Below, in pieces: positions 6,571 through 15,661 of a DNA stretch of 39,026 nucleotides. Source of the DNA: Pedobacter agri PB92 (GTDB lineage: Bacteria > Bacteroidota > Bacteroidia > Sphingobacteriales > Sphingobacteriaceae); the NCBI RefSeq assembly GCF_000258495.1, contig NZ_AJLG01000022.1:1-39026 (forward strand), given 5' to 3'. A model generated the notes under the pieces. The model did not search any database. It was not told the origin of the DNA and saw only the letters and a list, made by a program, of their open reading frames with translations. The position numbers were made by a program, and so were the translations under genes. Every line of letters starts with the position of its first letter. Position 1 is the first letter of the stretch.

Positions 6571-6969
6571 ATGAAAAATTTACTGATCTGCGGATTATTA
6601 CTTTCTCTATTTTCTTCTTGCCTGGAAAAAATTGACCAGAAGAAACTTGCCCAAACTAAGTGGGAACTTACGGAACTCCCTGGCTTAACATTACCAGCAA
6701 CAGCCAAGGCGACTTTGAATTTTGGCGATAGCCTTAAAGTAAGTGGAAAAGCTTTCTGTAATAGCTATGGCGGACAGGGAGAGATTATCGACAATAAACT
6801 GGCACTAAAAAATCTGTTCAGCACAAAGATGTTTTGTCAGGATTTAGATGCGGCCGAACGTGCTTACTTGCAGGCAATGAATCAGGTGAATACTGCAAAA
6901 ATTGAAGGGAATCAGCTCTTTTTATCTAATGGAGAGAAAAATCTATTGACATTTAAAAAATTAGATTGA
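6571..6969 (+). CDS. META-domain (HslJ-like) lipoprotein
   Basis: The 132-residue protein has a lipoprotein leader ending in LFSSC (lipidated Cys at about residue 17). It is followed by a META domain: WELTEL, then ATLNFGD, FCNSYGGQGEI, TKMFC and AERAYLQAMNQV, which match the family's order W-L, N-x-Y-x-G, M-x-C and E-x2-Y. META/HslJ proteins are envelope-associated and in E. coli HslJ is linked to novobiocin resistance; a precise activity is not known. It is transcribed alone, divergent from the NTF2-like gene, with an inverted repeat just after its stop. Confidence 0.85.
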   Translation: MKNLLICGLLLSLFSSCLEKIDQKKLAQTKWELTELPGLTLPATAKATLNFGDSLKVSGKAFCNSYGGQGEIIDNKLALKNLFSTKMFCQDLDAAERAYLQAMNQVNTAKIEGNQLFLSNGEKNLLTFKKLD

Positions 6970-6986
6970 TAACAATATCATATACA

Positions 6987-7025
6987 AAAGTCCGAAACAA
7001 ACTATTTTAAGTAAATTCGGACTTT
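6987..7025 (+). terminator. Terminator-like inverted repeat between META and BrkB genes
   Basis: AAAGTCCGAA and TTCGGACTTT pair perfectly across a 19-base loop, 18 bases after the META stop codon. The A-rich start and T-rich end make it potentially bidirectional. The ATG of the next gene is only 17 bases downstream. Confidence 0.5.
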
Positions 7026-7041
7026 AGTTTATTTCCAAAGG

Positions 7042-7968
7042 ATGCCATTAACCATCAAAGAAGATTTGAAGTTCTTTTTCTCAACGGCGAGAAATGCATT
7101 CATCTTATACCAAAAAAACGATCCCTTACGTTTAGCTGGGGCCACAGCTTTTTTCACAAATTTTGCTTTGCCACCAATCCTGATTATCCTAATTAGGTTA
7201 TTTGGCATGTTTACCGATAGGAGAATGCTGGCCACGCATTTGTTCGAACGATTGGCTAGTATTCTCGATGAAGATAGCATCCAGCAAATCAGATCAACTT
7301 TAAGAAACATTCGTGGTATTGATCAGGCCTGGTACATTACGTTATTCAGTTTTGTATTTTTCCTTTTTGTAGCCACTACGCTTTTCAACGTAATTAAAAA
7401 TTCTTTGGAGCAAATCTGGAATATTGGACAAAAAGACAAAAAAGGATTTTTGAACACAATGAAGTCCAGAGCAATCTCAGTTATCATTATTTTGCTCGCC
7501 GGAATTTTATTTTTTATAGGTTTACTAGCGGATAGTATTCAGGCAATTATTGGTGCGTATTTAAACACCAATTCTCCTTCTTTTGGATTAATACTCACCT
7601 CCATACTCAATCAAATTATATTCGTATTTATTGTAACTACCTGGTTTACGATGTTATTTAGATTTTTAACTAATGGAAGGCCAACGTGGAAAGCTGCACT
7701 TTCTGGCGGATTGCTTACAGGTTGTTTATTTACTGCCGGAAAATATATTTTAAGGATTTTATTACCACTCAGCAACATCAGTAACATTTACGGCTCTGCC
7801 GGATCATTGATTGTGATCATGTTATTTGTCTTTTATTCTTCGCTGATTTTTTACTTTGGTGCATCATATATTAAAGCACTCAGCATCGGAAGGGAAACGC
7901 CAATTATTCCTAAAAACGGTTCATTTGCTTATGAGATGACAGAAGTTGAGCTGGAGAAAAACGATTAA
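7042..7968 (+). CDS. YihY/BrkB-family inner-membrane protein
   Basis: The 308-residue protein has six hydrophobic segments (for example AGATAFFTNFALPPILIIL, WYITLFSFVFFLFVATTLF, AISVIIILLAGILFFIGLLAD, LNQIIFVFIVTTWFTMLFRFL, AALSGGLLTGCLFTAGKY and GSLIVIMLFVFYSSLIFYFG). The YGSAGSLIV and YFGASYIKAL motifs at the end are diagnostic of the YihY/virulence-factor-BrkB family. An older label as RNase BN was incorrect for this family. Members are inner-membrane proteins; transport or envelope roles have been proposed but none is established here. It is monocistronic between two hairpins. Confidence 0.88.
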   Translation: MPLTIKEDLKFFFSTARNAFILYQKNDPLRLAGATAFFTNFALPPILIILIRLFGMFTDRRMLATHLFERLASILDEDSIQQIRSTLRNIRGIDQAWYITLFSFVFFLFVATTLFNVIKNSLEQIWNIGQKDKKGFLNTMKSRAISVIIILLAGILFFIGLLADSIQAIIGAYLNTNSPSFGLILTSILNQIIFVFIVTTWFTMLFRFLTNGRPTWKAALSGGLLTGCLFTAGKYILRILLPLSNISNIYGSAGSLIVIMLFVFYSSLIFYFGASYIKALSIGRETPIIPKNGSFAYEMTEVELEKND

Positions 7969-7971
7969 ATT

Positions 7972-8004
7972 AAAAAGGCAAATCCATGGTAGATTTGCCT
8001 TTTT
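7972..8004. terminator. Bidirectional intrinsic terminator
   Basis: AAAAAGGCAAATC and GATTTGCCTTTTT pair over 13 bp with a 7-base loop. Runs of A before and T after allow it to serve both the BrkB gene and the convergent outer-membrane gene. Confidence 0.85.
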
Positions 8005-8026
8005 ACTTATTTGAAATGCAGTTCGC

Positions 8027-8617
8027 TTAGAACAATCTATATCCTAAACCAACCGTAAACAGATTTAATTTTGTTCCGGGATAGCCGGCTTTGTTAAGTT
8101 TAGATAGGCCCAATTCATATCTGGCTTCAACACTTAATTTTTTTAAATCAACACCTGCCCCAAATTGCCATGCAATTGCCTGATTTTTGAAATTTGCTCT
8201 GAATACATTACCTGCCGCTTGTCCGAAACTCTGATTTTCATCTAAGATTAAAGAAAACATTGGACCTGTATTTAAGCGTACCCCAATTCCTGCAGCACCA
8301 AATTTAGTTCCTACTAACAAGGGAACATCAAGACTTGTAAAACTCACCTTGTTTACCTCTCCGGTGGCTTCACTAATTAAATCTGCTTTTTTGCCTGAAA
8401 TATAAAGTTCAGGTTGGAAATGAATTCCTGCTGCACCAATTCTTGCCCAAACACCGCCATAAAATCCTGCCCGGTTATCACTTGCAAAGGTATTTTCTGA
8501 ATCAAATTTAGAGAAATTGGCTCCTGCCTTTAATCCGAATTGAACTGAAGGTAAAACTTGCGCACTCGCAAAAAAGCAAACCATAAGTAAGGCCGCTGTT
8601 AAAGATAAAAATTTCAT
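8027..8617 (-). CDS. Outer-membrane beta-barrel protein (PorT/OMP_b-brl_2-like)
   Basis: The 196-residue product has a signal peptide (MKFLSLTAALLMVCFFASAQ). It then shows alternating strand patterns typical of a small eight-stranded barrel: FGLKAGANFSKF, GFYGGVWARIG, IHFQPELYISGKK, SLDVPLLVGTKF, WQFGAGVDLKKLSVEARYELGL, ending LFTVGLGYRLF with the C-terminal Phe that BAM recognises. Such barrels in Bacteroidota are usually annotated as porin family or PorT-like; the ligand is unknown. It lies 22 nt downstream of the small coiled-coil gene and is probably co-transcribed with it. Confidence 0.82.
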   Translation of the reverse strand: MKFLSLTAALLMVCFFASAQVLPSVQFGLKAGANFSKFDSENTFASDNRAGFYGGVWARIGAAGIHFQPELYISGKKADLISEATGEVNKVSFTSLDVPLLVGTKFGAAGIGVRLNTGPMFSLILDENQSFGQAAGNVFRANFKNQAIAWQFGAGVDLKKLSVEARYELGLSKLNKAGYPGTKLNLFTVGLGYRLF

Positions 8618-8639
8618 ATTGGGAATGATTTAAGGTTGT

Positions 8640-8936
8640 TTAGCTTGTTGCATTGTTAATGGCTTCTTGTTCTTTCAAGGCCTCAACATTGTTTTTATTG
8701 CCAAAATTTTCCGTTTTGTTTGCAAAATAGTCTAAAATTGAAACAATCGTATCTAAATTATCTGACAATCTTTGGTGCATATCTCCCGCATCTTTCTCCA
8801 ATCTGCTATCGCCCAACTCAATGTTATCCACTTCAATTTTACCAATCTTCTGAATAAGTGCCTGTTGTGAATTTTGTAAATCCTCAAGTTCACGCACAAT
8901 CTTTTCCATTAATTCAAACTTCTTTAAAGTATTCAT
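8640..8936 (-). CDS. Small all-helical protein of unknown function
   Basis: The 98-residue product is acidic, has no cysteine, signal peptide or membrane segment, and shows heptad-like hydrophobic spacing (KFELMEKIVRELEDLQNSQQALIQKIGKIE, then DMHQRLSDNLDTIVSILDYF). This suggests two amphipathic helices that may pair as a coiled coil. No family was recognised. It is the first gene of a probable two-gene unit with the barrel gene 22 nt downstream, so a role near the envelope is possible but unproven. Confidence 0.6.
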   Translation of the reverse strand: MNTLKKFELMEKIVRELEDLQNSQQALIQKIGKIEVDNIELGDSRLEKDAGDMHQRLSDNLDTIVSILDYFANKTENFGNKNNVEALKEQEAINNATS

Positions 8937-9059
8937 AGGTCTTATTATTTAATTTTTAAACTGTTTTATAATAAACCCCTACCTACTCAATTTGTTTTTA
9001 TTTCAATTCATTTGGAATTCTGAAAAACAACTAATAAATTAGTTTAAAATTATTTCCTC

Positions 9060-10211
9060 ATGAAAAAGCTACTGATTATCTGCATGTTATTTTCTCTCCA
9101 AGCCCTAGGTCAGGCACAGACTGTTGCAATTGATAAAGAAAAAATCTTTGATTTGTACCAGAATCAACGATATGCTGAAGCTGGAGAATATCTAAAAACA
9201 AGTTATAGTTCAGAAACAACAGATTTGAAGGCTTTAACGCAGATAGGTTATTGTTTTTTAATGGCCGGAAATAATGTGGAAGCTGAAAAATATTATGCAA
9301 AGGCGGATGCAATTCAGCCAGGAAATTTGCCTATTCTTTTTTCATTGGCCAGTATCAATACCAGACGAGGAAATACTGAAAAAGCCAAGTTGTATTACGG
9401 CAATATTGTAAAGCTTGATAGTAATAATTTTATCGTTTATAAACTTTTAGCGAATCTTTACCTTTCAGATAAAGATTCATTGAAAATGGTCTATCTGTTA
9501 AAGGCCAATAAATTGGTACCCACAGATGGAGATGTAGCGGCTGATCTTGCTGCTGTACACTCGGTTTACCAGAATTATGATCGGGCTTATGAAGTGTTGA
9601 ATGTTGCGATAAAGGCAGATCCTGAAAATTTAGTTCTTCAACGGAGTAAGCTGCCGATAGCAAATCTGCTTAAAAAATATGATGAGGTGATTGCTAGTGG
9701 TGAATCATTGTTGAAAGATAATAAAGATGCCAGCGTAATTAAGGATCTTGCAAAGGCATATTACTATACCAAAAAATATGATAAAGCCGTTACGCTTTTT
9801 AGGCAACTGGAGGAAATGCTGATGCAGAATGAGAATACGCTTTATTTTACCACATTATCTTACCGGAATTTGAAAAACTATAAAATGGCAACCCTTTATG
9901 CGAAGAAAACAATAGACGAGGCCATTTCGCCAAATACTTCAAGCTACTACGCCTTGCTTGGCCTGGCTTACGAGGAGGATGAAAAATTTACGCTTGCTGA
10001 TGCAGCTTACAAAAAAGGCTTACAGTTTAATTCAAATCCCAACTTGTATTATCGCCTTGCGACATTACATGATACTAAATTTAAGAGAAGTAAAAGCGCA
10101 ATGAATTATTACCAACTTTATTTAAAAAGCAAGCCAAATCCAAAAAATGATGCAGAGGAAATCAAATTTGTGCAGGCAAGGATAGAACAGATGGCACTAC
10201 TCACGAAGTAA
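9060..10211 (+). CDS. Secreted tetratricopeptide-repeat protein
   Basis: The 383-residue product starts with a signal peptide (MKKLLIICMLFSLQALGQAQ) and then consists of about nine TPR units: YAEAGEYLKTSY, NVEAEKYYAKADAIQPGN, NTEKAKLYYGNIVKLDSNN, YDRAYEVLNVAIKADPEN, YDKAVTLFRQLEEM, YKMATLYAKKTIDEA and FTLADAAYKKGLQFNSN are clear. It is probably periplasmic and acts as a protein-binding scaffold; no enzymatic domain is attached. The gene is divergent from the coiled-coil/barrel pair. Its last 11 bases overlap the end of the convergent DUF4268 gene, so the two transcripts must overlap. Confidence 0.85.
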   Translation: MKKLLIICMLFSLQALGQAQTVAIDKEKIFDLYQNQRYAEAGEYLKTSYSSETTDLKALTQIGYCFLMAGNNVEAEKYYAKADAIQPGNLPILFSLASINTRRGNTEKAKLYYGNIVKLDSNNFIVYKLLANLYLSDKDSLKMVYLLKANKLVPTDGDVAADLAAVHSVYQNYDRAYEVLNVAIKADPENLVLQRSKLPIANLLKKYDEVIASGESLLKDNKDASVIKDLAKAYYYTKKYDKAVTLFRQLEEMLMQNENTLYFTTLSYRNLKNYKMATLYAKKTIDEAISPNTSSYYALLGLAYEEDEKFTLADAAYKKGLQFNSNPNLYYRLATLHDTKFKRSKSAMNYYQLYLKSKPNPKNDAEEIKFVQARIEQMALLTK

Positions 10212-10665
10212 GGTCTTCGAAAACAGGCTTTACATGATCCCAAAATTCATCAAGAGTGATAATTCTGGGTTTGAAAAACGAGATCAAATCCGGCCAGTGC
10301 TGCTGATTGAATACGCTTACTCCGTTGAGTGTTAAAGAAATCTGACTAACTGTTTTACCATATTCGTCGGTAAAGTCCCGGCTCCAGTCCCACTCCTCAT
10401 TGATCATGTTAGTAAACATGAGTTTAAACTCCTCAAACTGATCAAATATCAAATGTCTGATCTCAGCATCTGGATGGGTGAGCTGAATGGAAATGATCGC
10501 CTGTTTATTGGTCACATCCATTTTAAAGAAGATGTTTTTTACACCTGTTTTGTAGTTTACCCAATGAACAGTTGAGCCACTGGCAGAAGGAACAGGTTTC
10601 ATATACTGCCCAAAACTGATCCAAAATTGTTGCCTTAGCCTCGCTGCCTCGTCTTTACTATACAT
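10201..10665 (-). CDS. DUF4268-family protein
   Basis: The 154-residue cytosolic protein matches DUF4268: an N-terminal RLRQQFWISFGQYMKP segment, then KTGVKNIFFKMDV, AIISIQLTHPDAEIRHLIFDQF, and EEWDWSRDFTDEYGKTVSQI. This alpha/beta domain is found alone in Bacteroidota or fused to restriction-like endonuclease domains elsewhere; its activity is unknown. It follows the rhamnosidase gene by 64 nt on the same strand and overlaps the TPR gene end by 11 nt tail to tail. Confidence 0.8.
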   Translation of the reverse strand: MYSKDEAARLRQQFWISFGQYMKPVPSASGSTVHWVNYKTGVKNIFFKMDVTNKQAIISIQLTHPDAEIRHLIFDQFEEFKLMFTNMINEEWDWSRDFTDEYGKTVSQISLTLNGVSVFNQQHWPDLISFFKPRIITLDEFWDHVKPVFEDLTS

Positions 10666-10729
10666 ATATTACCATGGCTATAGCGCCTGAAATTACTACA
10701 GGCTTTTAGCAAGCTGCAATATTATAACA

Positions 10730-13381
10730 TTAATATTTGTATTCAAAATGGTAATCTCCCGAACCGATTTTCTCCTTTCTATCAGTATTGGGCAGCAACA
10801 CAGTGGCGGTTGAGTTTGGCGGAACGGAAACATCAAGTTTGAAAACACCATTTTGCAAAGTCCATGATGATTTAACTTTACCATAAACAGTTTGCAGTTC
10901 GCCAGTTGCACTGGATAATTTTCCGCCAGGTTTGGGAGCGATTAGTATTTCTTTGTAACCCGGGTTTTCCGCTACGGGATTAATTCCTGCGATATTTTTA
11001 TACATCCAATCGCCAATGGCACCATAGGCGTAATGATTAAATGAATTCATATCTGCCGTTTGGAAGGTTCCATCTTGTTTAATGCCGTCCCATCTTTCCC
11101 ATATGGTAGTCGCCCCCATTTTCACAGGATATAACCAGGAAGGATAGCTTTCCTGCATCAATAAATCGTAAGCAACGTTATCATAACTAAATTTACTTAA
11201 CACATGACATAAGTAAGGCGTACCTAAAAAGCCCGTCGTTAAATGGTTGCCGTAATCTCTGATGTTCTGAACCAGTCTTTCTGCTGCCTGTTTTCTATTT
11301 GCTTCTGGTAGCATATCAAATTGTAAAGCTAAAACGTAAGCTGTTTGCGTATTAGATGCGAGTTTACCATTTGCAGTCATATTCTCATTCACGTAAGCTT
11401 GTTTACTTCGTTTTAGAAGTGCTTCATATTTGCTCACTTCATCATTTTTCCCTAAAACCCTTGCCGCATTAATGAGCAATTGTGTAGAATGTGCATAAAA
11501 AGTTTGGGCAATCATATACTTGTCGGTTACTGCTGCTCTGCCGTCGTTATCATCATTCGGGCGATAAAAAAGCCAATCGCCAAAGTGAGAGCCGGTGTTC
11601 CACAAGTCGTTTTTTGCTACGGAAGAAATATAATCCACCCATTTTTTCATGCTTGGATATTGTGCCGATAAAATGCCTTTATCGCCGTAAGCCAAATACA
11701 TATCCCAAGGAATAATGGTGGCAACATCCGCCCAGCCGGCAGAACCAGCATCTCTCTTGGTAAGCACATTCGGCACCACGTATGGTACACTGCCATTTTC
11801 CAATTGATCTGCTGAAACATCTTTCATCCATTTGGTAAAAAACCCAGCTACATCCATATTAAAGGCTGCTGTATTGGCAAAAGCTTGTGCATCTCCGGTC
11901 CATCCTAAACGCTCATCTCTTTGTGGGCAATCAGTAGGTACATCAACAAAATTGCCTTTTTGCCCCCATTGAATATTATGCTGTAGTTGATTAATTAAGG
12001 CATTTGAACTGGTAAAAGTTCCGGTCGTGTTCATATCAGAATACAATGCGACAGCGGTTAACGCATCAGCTGTAAGTTCGCCAGGATAACCATCTATCTT
12101 TACGTACCTAAATCCCTGAAAGGAGAAATGTGGTTCAAAGATTTGGGCTACATTTCCTTTTAAAATATACTGGTTGGTCTGTTTTGCAGAGCGAAGATTG
12201 GTGGTGTAAAAATTACCTGCCTTATCTAACACTTCAGCATGGCTGATGCTAATTTTTGTACCTGAAGCTCCCTTCGCATTCAACATCACCCAACCCACCA
12301 GGTTCTGGCCGAAATCAACAACCGTTTCTCCCAGTGGAGTTTTAAAAATTTTAACCGGTTTAAAAGTTTCATGTTTTCTTACAGGCGGTCCACTCATCCC
12401 AACCAACTTTTCATTGCCTTTCGGGATAATTCTTACGGCTTTCCAGGATGAATTTCCCTTGAAACCTACCCGATCCCAACCGGGTTGTTCTTGCCTGGCA
12501 TCATAGGTTTCGCCGTTGTAAATATCAGAATATAAGATGGGGCCATTTGCACTTTTCCAGGTATCATCAGTAATAAAAATTTCTTTAGTTCCATCCGTAT
12601 AAGTTACTTCTAACTGAAAAAGCAGTGCCCTGGTATCACCGTAAAACTTATTCTGCCCAGCAAAACCGATGTTCCCCTTGTACCACCCATTTCCTAATGA
12701 AATACCAAAAGCATTCCATCCGGTTTTTAATAAATTTGTTAAATCATAAGCCTGGTATTGGATATGATCTTTGTAGCTGGTCCATCCGGGGGCAAAATAA
12801 TGATCGCTGATTCTGTTTCCGTTCAAGTGCGCTTCATAAAGTCCTTTCGAAGTGATAAAAGCCATGGCGTTTCTAACCTTTTTGCTGACATTAAATTCCT
12901 TTCTAATCATCGGACTGCTTGCAGCGGTATCATTTCCGGCAACGGTAACCCAGTTCGAAACCCAGTCTTCCGTTTTTAAGCCTGTTTGGAAAAATTGAAC
13001 CGTAGACCATTTTGAAGTATTCCCATGGTTATCTTTCACCCTTACCTGCCAGTAATATCTGGTATTAGATTTTAAATCGGCGCCGCTATAGGGAATTAAT
13101 ACAGACTGATCATTATTTTCTTTAGTACTCCAAACCTGTTTTTTTTCGATTGACTCATTCAGTCCCACACGGATCTCATAGGAGGTTTGCATCGTATTTT
13201 TGACACTGGAAACTATCTTCCAGCTAAACCTGGGATGTGCATCATCAATAGTAAAAGGATTTACTAAATGCTCAACAGTTAAATCTTCAACGGCAATTTT
13301 TTGAGAAAATCCTGCTACTGAGGCGAAGATAAGAAAAGCAAAAACAGCTGTAAATCTGGGCATTAATGAAGATGGATTCAT
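10730..13381 (-). CDS. Secreted alpha-L-rhamnosidase, glycoside hydrolase family 78
   Basis: From the ATG at 13381 the product is 883 residues long. It begins with a signal peptide (LMPRFTAVFAFLIFASVAGFSQ), so it acts in the periplasm or outside the cell. It contains the bacterial alpha-L-rhamnosidase layout: N-terminal Fn3-like and beta-sandwich modules (FSWKIVSS, TRYYWQVRVKDNHGNTSKWS, FITSKGLYEAHLNGNRIS), the catalytic (alpha/alpha)6 barrel and a C-terminal sandwich. The GH78 acid motif DCPQRDERLGWTGD is present, as is the later TIWERWD motif with the general base. It releases terminal rhamnose from plant glycosides, pectic side chains or microbial polysaccharides. An upstream in-frame start at 13429 would put residues before the signal peptide and is rejected. 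The region is not a full polysaccharide utilisation locus. Confidence 0.95.
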   Translation of the reverse strand: MNPSSLMPRFTAVFAFLIFASVAGFSQKIAVEDLTVEHLVNPFTIDDAHPRFSWKIVSSVKNTMQTSYEIRVGLNESIEKKQVWSTKENNDQSVLIPYSGADLKSNTRYYWQVRVKDNHGNTSKWSTVQFFQTGLKTEDWVSNWVTVAGNDTAASSPMIRKEFNVSKKVRNAMAFITSKGLYEAHLNGNRISDHYFAPGWTSYKDHIQYQAYDLTNLLKTGWNAFGISLGNGWYKGNIGFAGQNKFYGDTRALLFQLEVTYTDGTKEIFITDDTWKSANGPILYSDIYNGETYDARQEQPGWDRVGFKGNSSWKAVRIIPKGNEKLVGMSGPPVRKHETFKPVKIFKTPLGETVVDFGQNLVGWVMLNAKGASGTKISISHAEVLDKAGNFYTTNLRSAKQTNQYILKGNVAQIFEPHFSFQGFRYVKIDGYPGELTADALTAVALYSDMNTTGTFTSSNALINQLQHNIQWGQKGNFVDVPTDCPQRDERLGWTGDAQAFANTAAFNMDVAGFFTKWMKDVSADQLENGSVPYVVPNVLTKRDAGSAGWADVATIIPWDMYLAYGDKGILSAQYPSMKKWVDYISSVAKNDLWNTGSHFGDWLFYRPNDDNDGRAAVTDKYMIAQTFYAHSTQLLINAARVLGKNDEVSKYEALLKRSKQAYVNENMTANGKLASNTQTAYVLALQFDMLPEANRKQAAERLVQNIRDYGNHLTTGFLGTPYLCHVLSKFSYDNVAYDLLMQESYPSWLYPVKMGATTIWERWDGIKQDGTFQTADMNSFNHYAYGAIGDWMYKNIAGINPVAENPGYKEILIAPKPGGKLSSATGELQTVYGKVKSSWTLQNGVFKLDVSVPPNSTATVLLPNTDRKEKIGSGDYHFEYKY

Positions 13382-13465
13382 ATAGGTTGGCTCAATTTGG
13401 TTTGAATATACGATAATGGCGAATATCAAACGGCTAACTGTCCTGTACTGTTATGAACCAAAAAC

Positions 13466-13501
13466 AAAGAAGCCCCGGTTAACTATTACCGAGGCTTCTT
13501 T
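13466..13501 (-). terminator. Terminator of the ltaE-carboxylase-riboflavin synthase operon
   Basis: AAAGAAGCC and GGCTTCTTT form the outer stem, with CCGGT/ACCGA extending it. On the minus strand the hairpin is followed by GTTTTTGG, giving a U-tract 23 bases after the riboflavin synthase stop. Confidence 0.75.
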
Positions 13502-13523
13502 GCTATAAAATTTTTACTTTAAT

Positions 13524-14111
13524 TTATTTGTTTTCCATTAAACGGGCAACATATTTTCCAATGATATCAAATTCCAAATTTACAGCATCGCCAACCTGCA
13601 CCTGGTGTAAATTAGTATGTTCGAAAGTGTAGGGTATAATGAAAACTGAAAACTCATCAGCTTGTGAATTCACAACGGTTAAACTAATTCCGTTTACGCA
13701 TGCAGAACCTTTTTCAACGGTTACGTTCCCGGCGGAAGCGTCGTATTTAAACCGATATTCCCAGCTGCCGTCCAGTTCTTCCCTTTTTATACAAACTGCA
13801 GTTTGATCAACGTGCCCCTGAACAATATGGCCATCAAGGCGGGCATTCATTTGCATGCAACGTTCCAGATTGATTTTACTGCCGACTTTTAAATCGCCAA
13901 GATTAGTCTTTTTCAGCGTTTCATCGATAGCAGTTACAGTATGTGTATCATCGTTTAAGGCTACCACTGTTAAGCAAACACCGTTATGTGCTACGCTTTG
14001 ATCTATTTTAAGCTCATGACTAATGGCTGAGGAAATGGTGAAATGTACGTTAGTATGATCGTTTTTGATGGCTTTTACTTCGCCTAGATTTTCTATTATT
14101 CCGGTAAACAT
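13524..14111 (-). CDS. ribE: Riboflavin synthase alpha chain
   Basis: The 195-residue protein starts with the invariant MFTGIIE and contains two lumazine-binding repeats, residues about 1-90 and 95-190, each with the lipocalin-like strand pattern (SVAHNGVCLTVV in the first, GSACVNGISLTVV in the second) and the GHIVQGHVD junction. It catalyses the dismutation of two 6,7-dimethyl-8-ribityllumazine molecules to riboflavin. Length is normal. It is the last gene of a three-gene unit and starts 3 nt after the stop of the biotin carboxylase gene. Other rib genes are not in the window. Confidence 0.95.
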   Translation of the reverse strand: MFTGIIENLGEVKAIKNDHTNVHFTISSAISHELKIDQSVAHNGVCLTVVALNDDTHTVTAIDETLKKTNLGDLKVGSKINLERCMQMNARLDGHIVQGHVDQTAVCIKREELDGSWEYRFKYDASAGNVTVEKGSACVNGISLTVVNSQADEFSVFIIPYTFEHTNLHQVQVGDAVNLEFDIIGKYVARLMENK

Positions 14112-14114
14112 TCT

Positions 14115-15623
14115 TTAATATTTAATTCTGTTTTTTCTCCAATCAGATGTTTTTACAATCATTTTATCTCCCGCTTGCCTACTTTCTTTCTGATCGAAAA
14201 GCTGAGCAGCAATCAATGCAGCAATCATTGCCTCCTGCTTATCAGCCTTTTCCAAACTTTCCGGATTAAAATATTTACTGACAAAGTGTGTATCAAAAGC
14301 ACCTGATCTAAAAGCATCATGTTGCATGACAAATTTACCAAAAGCCAGCGTTGTTTCTATCCCGGTAATATCATATTCTTCAATTGCCCTGATCATTCTA
14401 TCAATTGCCTCTTCCCTATCCTTTCCGTAGGTGATTAGTTTGGCAATCATTGGATCATAATAAATAGGAACTTCCATTCCCTGTTCAAAACCATCATCAA
14501 CCCTTACCCCATTGCCTTTTGGTGTTTTGTAGGTTTTCAATGTACCAATATCCGGAAGGAAATTATTGTTAGGATCTTCGGCATACACCCTCAATTCTAC
14601 AGCATGACCATTTATTTTTAGATCATCCTGTCTAAAACTCAAGGGCTCTCCTGATGCAATTCGGATCTGTTCTTTAACCAGATCAATTCCTGTAATGAGT
14701 TCGGTAACGGGATGTTCTACCTGCAACCTTGTATTCATCTCTAAAAAAAAGAAATCGAGGTTTTCATCCAGAATAAATTCCACCGTTCCAGCCCCCGTAT
14801 AATTAACCGAACGAGCCACATCAACAGCACATTTACCCATCTTAGCCCTGATTTCTGGCGTTAACACTGATGATGGTGCTTCTTCTACAACTTTTTGATG
14901 CCGCCTTTGAACAGAGCATTCGCGTTCAAAAAGATGTACGATGTTTCCATGTTGATCTCCAAGCACCTGAATTTCGATATGCCGTGGAGAAGTTACGTAA
15001 CGCTCGATGAAAACTGCGCCATCGCCAAAAGCTGAAGTAGCCTCGCTTACTGCTAATTGCATTTGTTCTTCGAAATCATCTACCTGTTCAACAATCCGCA
15101 TGCCTTTGCCGCCACCACCGGCAGCGGCTTTAATTAAAATCGGAAATCCCACTTCAACGGCCCGCTGTTTGGCTTCTCCTATATCTTTTATTGCTTCTTC
15201 AGTTCCAGGAACCATCGGAATATTGTATTTCAAGGCCGCAGCTTTTGCCGATAATTTATTACCCATAATTTGCATGGCCTCTGGCGAGGGACCAACTAAA
15301 ATTAACCTGGCATCCGCAACCTGCTGAGCAAAACCTGCATTTTCTGATAAAAATCCATATCCGGGATGGATAGCCGTAGCGCCGGTTTCCTGGCAGGCTT
15401 CGATGATTTTTTCTCCAACTAAGTAGCTTTGATTAGAAGGGGCTGGACCAATACAAACTGCTTCATCTGCATAGCGCACATGCAAAGCATCGCGGTCTGC
15501 CTCCGAAAAAACAGCGACGGTTCGGATGCCCATTTCTTTTGCAGAACGCATAATACGCAGGGCAATTTCACCGCGGTTCGCAATTAGTAATTTAGAAATT
15601 TGAGTTTCGGATTTTTTAAACAT
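14115..15623 (-). CDS. Biotin carboxylase subunit of an acyl-CoA carboxylase
   Basis: The protein has 502 residues from the ATG at 15623 (a GTG at 15635 would add four). It has the ATP-grasp biotin carboxylase layout: LLIANRGEIALRI at the start, HPGYGFLSENAGFA, the glycine-rich ATP lid KAAAGGGGKGMRI, ERECSVQRRHQKVVEEAP, the EMNTRLQVEHPVTE catalytic loop and HAVELRVYAEDP. It carboxylates biotin on a carrier protein using ATP and bicarbonate. It is about 50 residues longer than housekeeping AccC and has no biotinyl domain, like the separate biotin carboxylase subunits of propionyl- or acetyl-CoA carboxylases; no carboxyltransferase or carrier gene is adjacent. It lies between ltaE and ribE in one operon. 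Confidence 0.92.
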   Translation of the reverse strand: MFKKSETQISKLLIANRGEIALRIMRSAKEMGIRTVAVFSEADRDALHVRYADEAVCIGPAPSNQSYLVGEKIIEACQETGATAIHPGYGFLSENAGFAQQVADARLILVGPSPEAMQIMGNKLSAKAAALKYNIPMVPGTEEAIKDIGEAKQRAVEVGFPILIKAAAGGGGKGMRIVEQVDDFEEQMQLAVSEATSAFGDGAVFIERYVTSPRHIEIQVLGDQHGNIVHLFERECSVQRRHQKVVEEAPSSVLTPEIRAKMGKCAVDVARSVNYTGAGTVEFILDENLDFFFLEMNTRLQVEHPVTELITGIDLVKEQIRIASGEPLSFRQDDLKINGHAVELRVYAEDPNNNFLPDIGTLKTYKTPKGNGVRVDDGFEQGMEVPIYYDPMIAKLITYGKDREEAIDRMIRAIEEYDITGIETTLAFGKFVMQHDAFRSGAFDTHFVSKYFNPESLEKADKQEAMIAALIAAQLFDQKESRQAGDKMIVKTSDWRKNRIKY

Positions 15624-15661
15624 TTGGCTATTCACTAAGAATTATACTAAAATCAACTTGG

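Noticed and set aside
15007..15327. A 106-codon plus-strand frame opposite the biotin carboxylase gene
   Set aside because: It is antisense to the ATP-grasp core and has low-complexity Ala/Pro/Ser content typical of a reverse frame.
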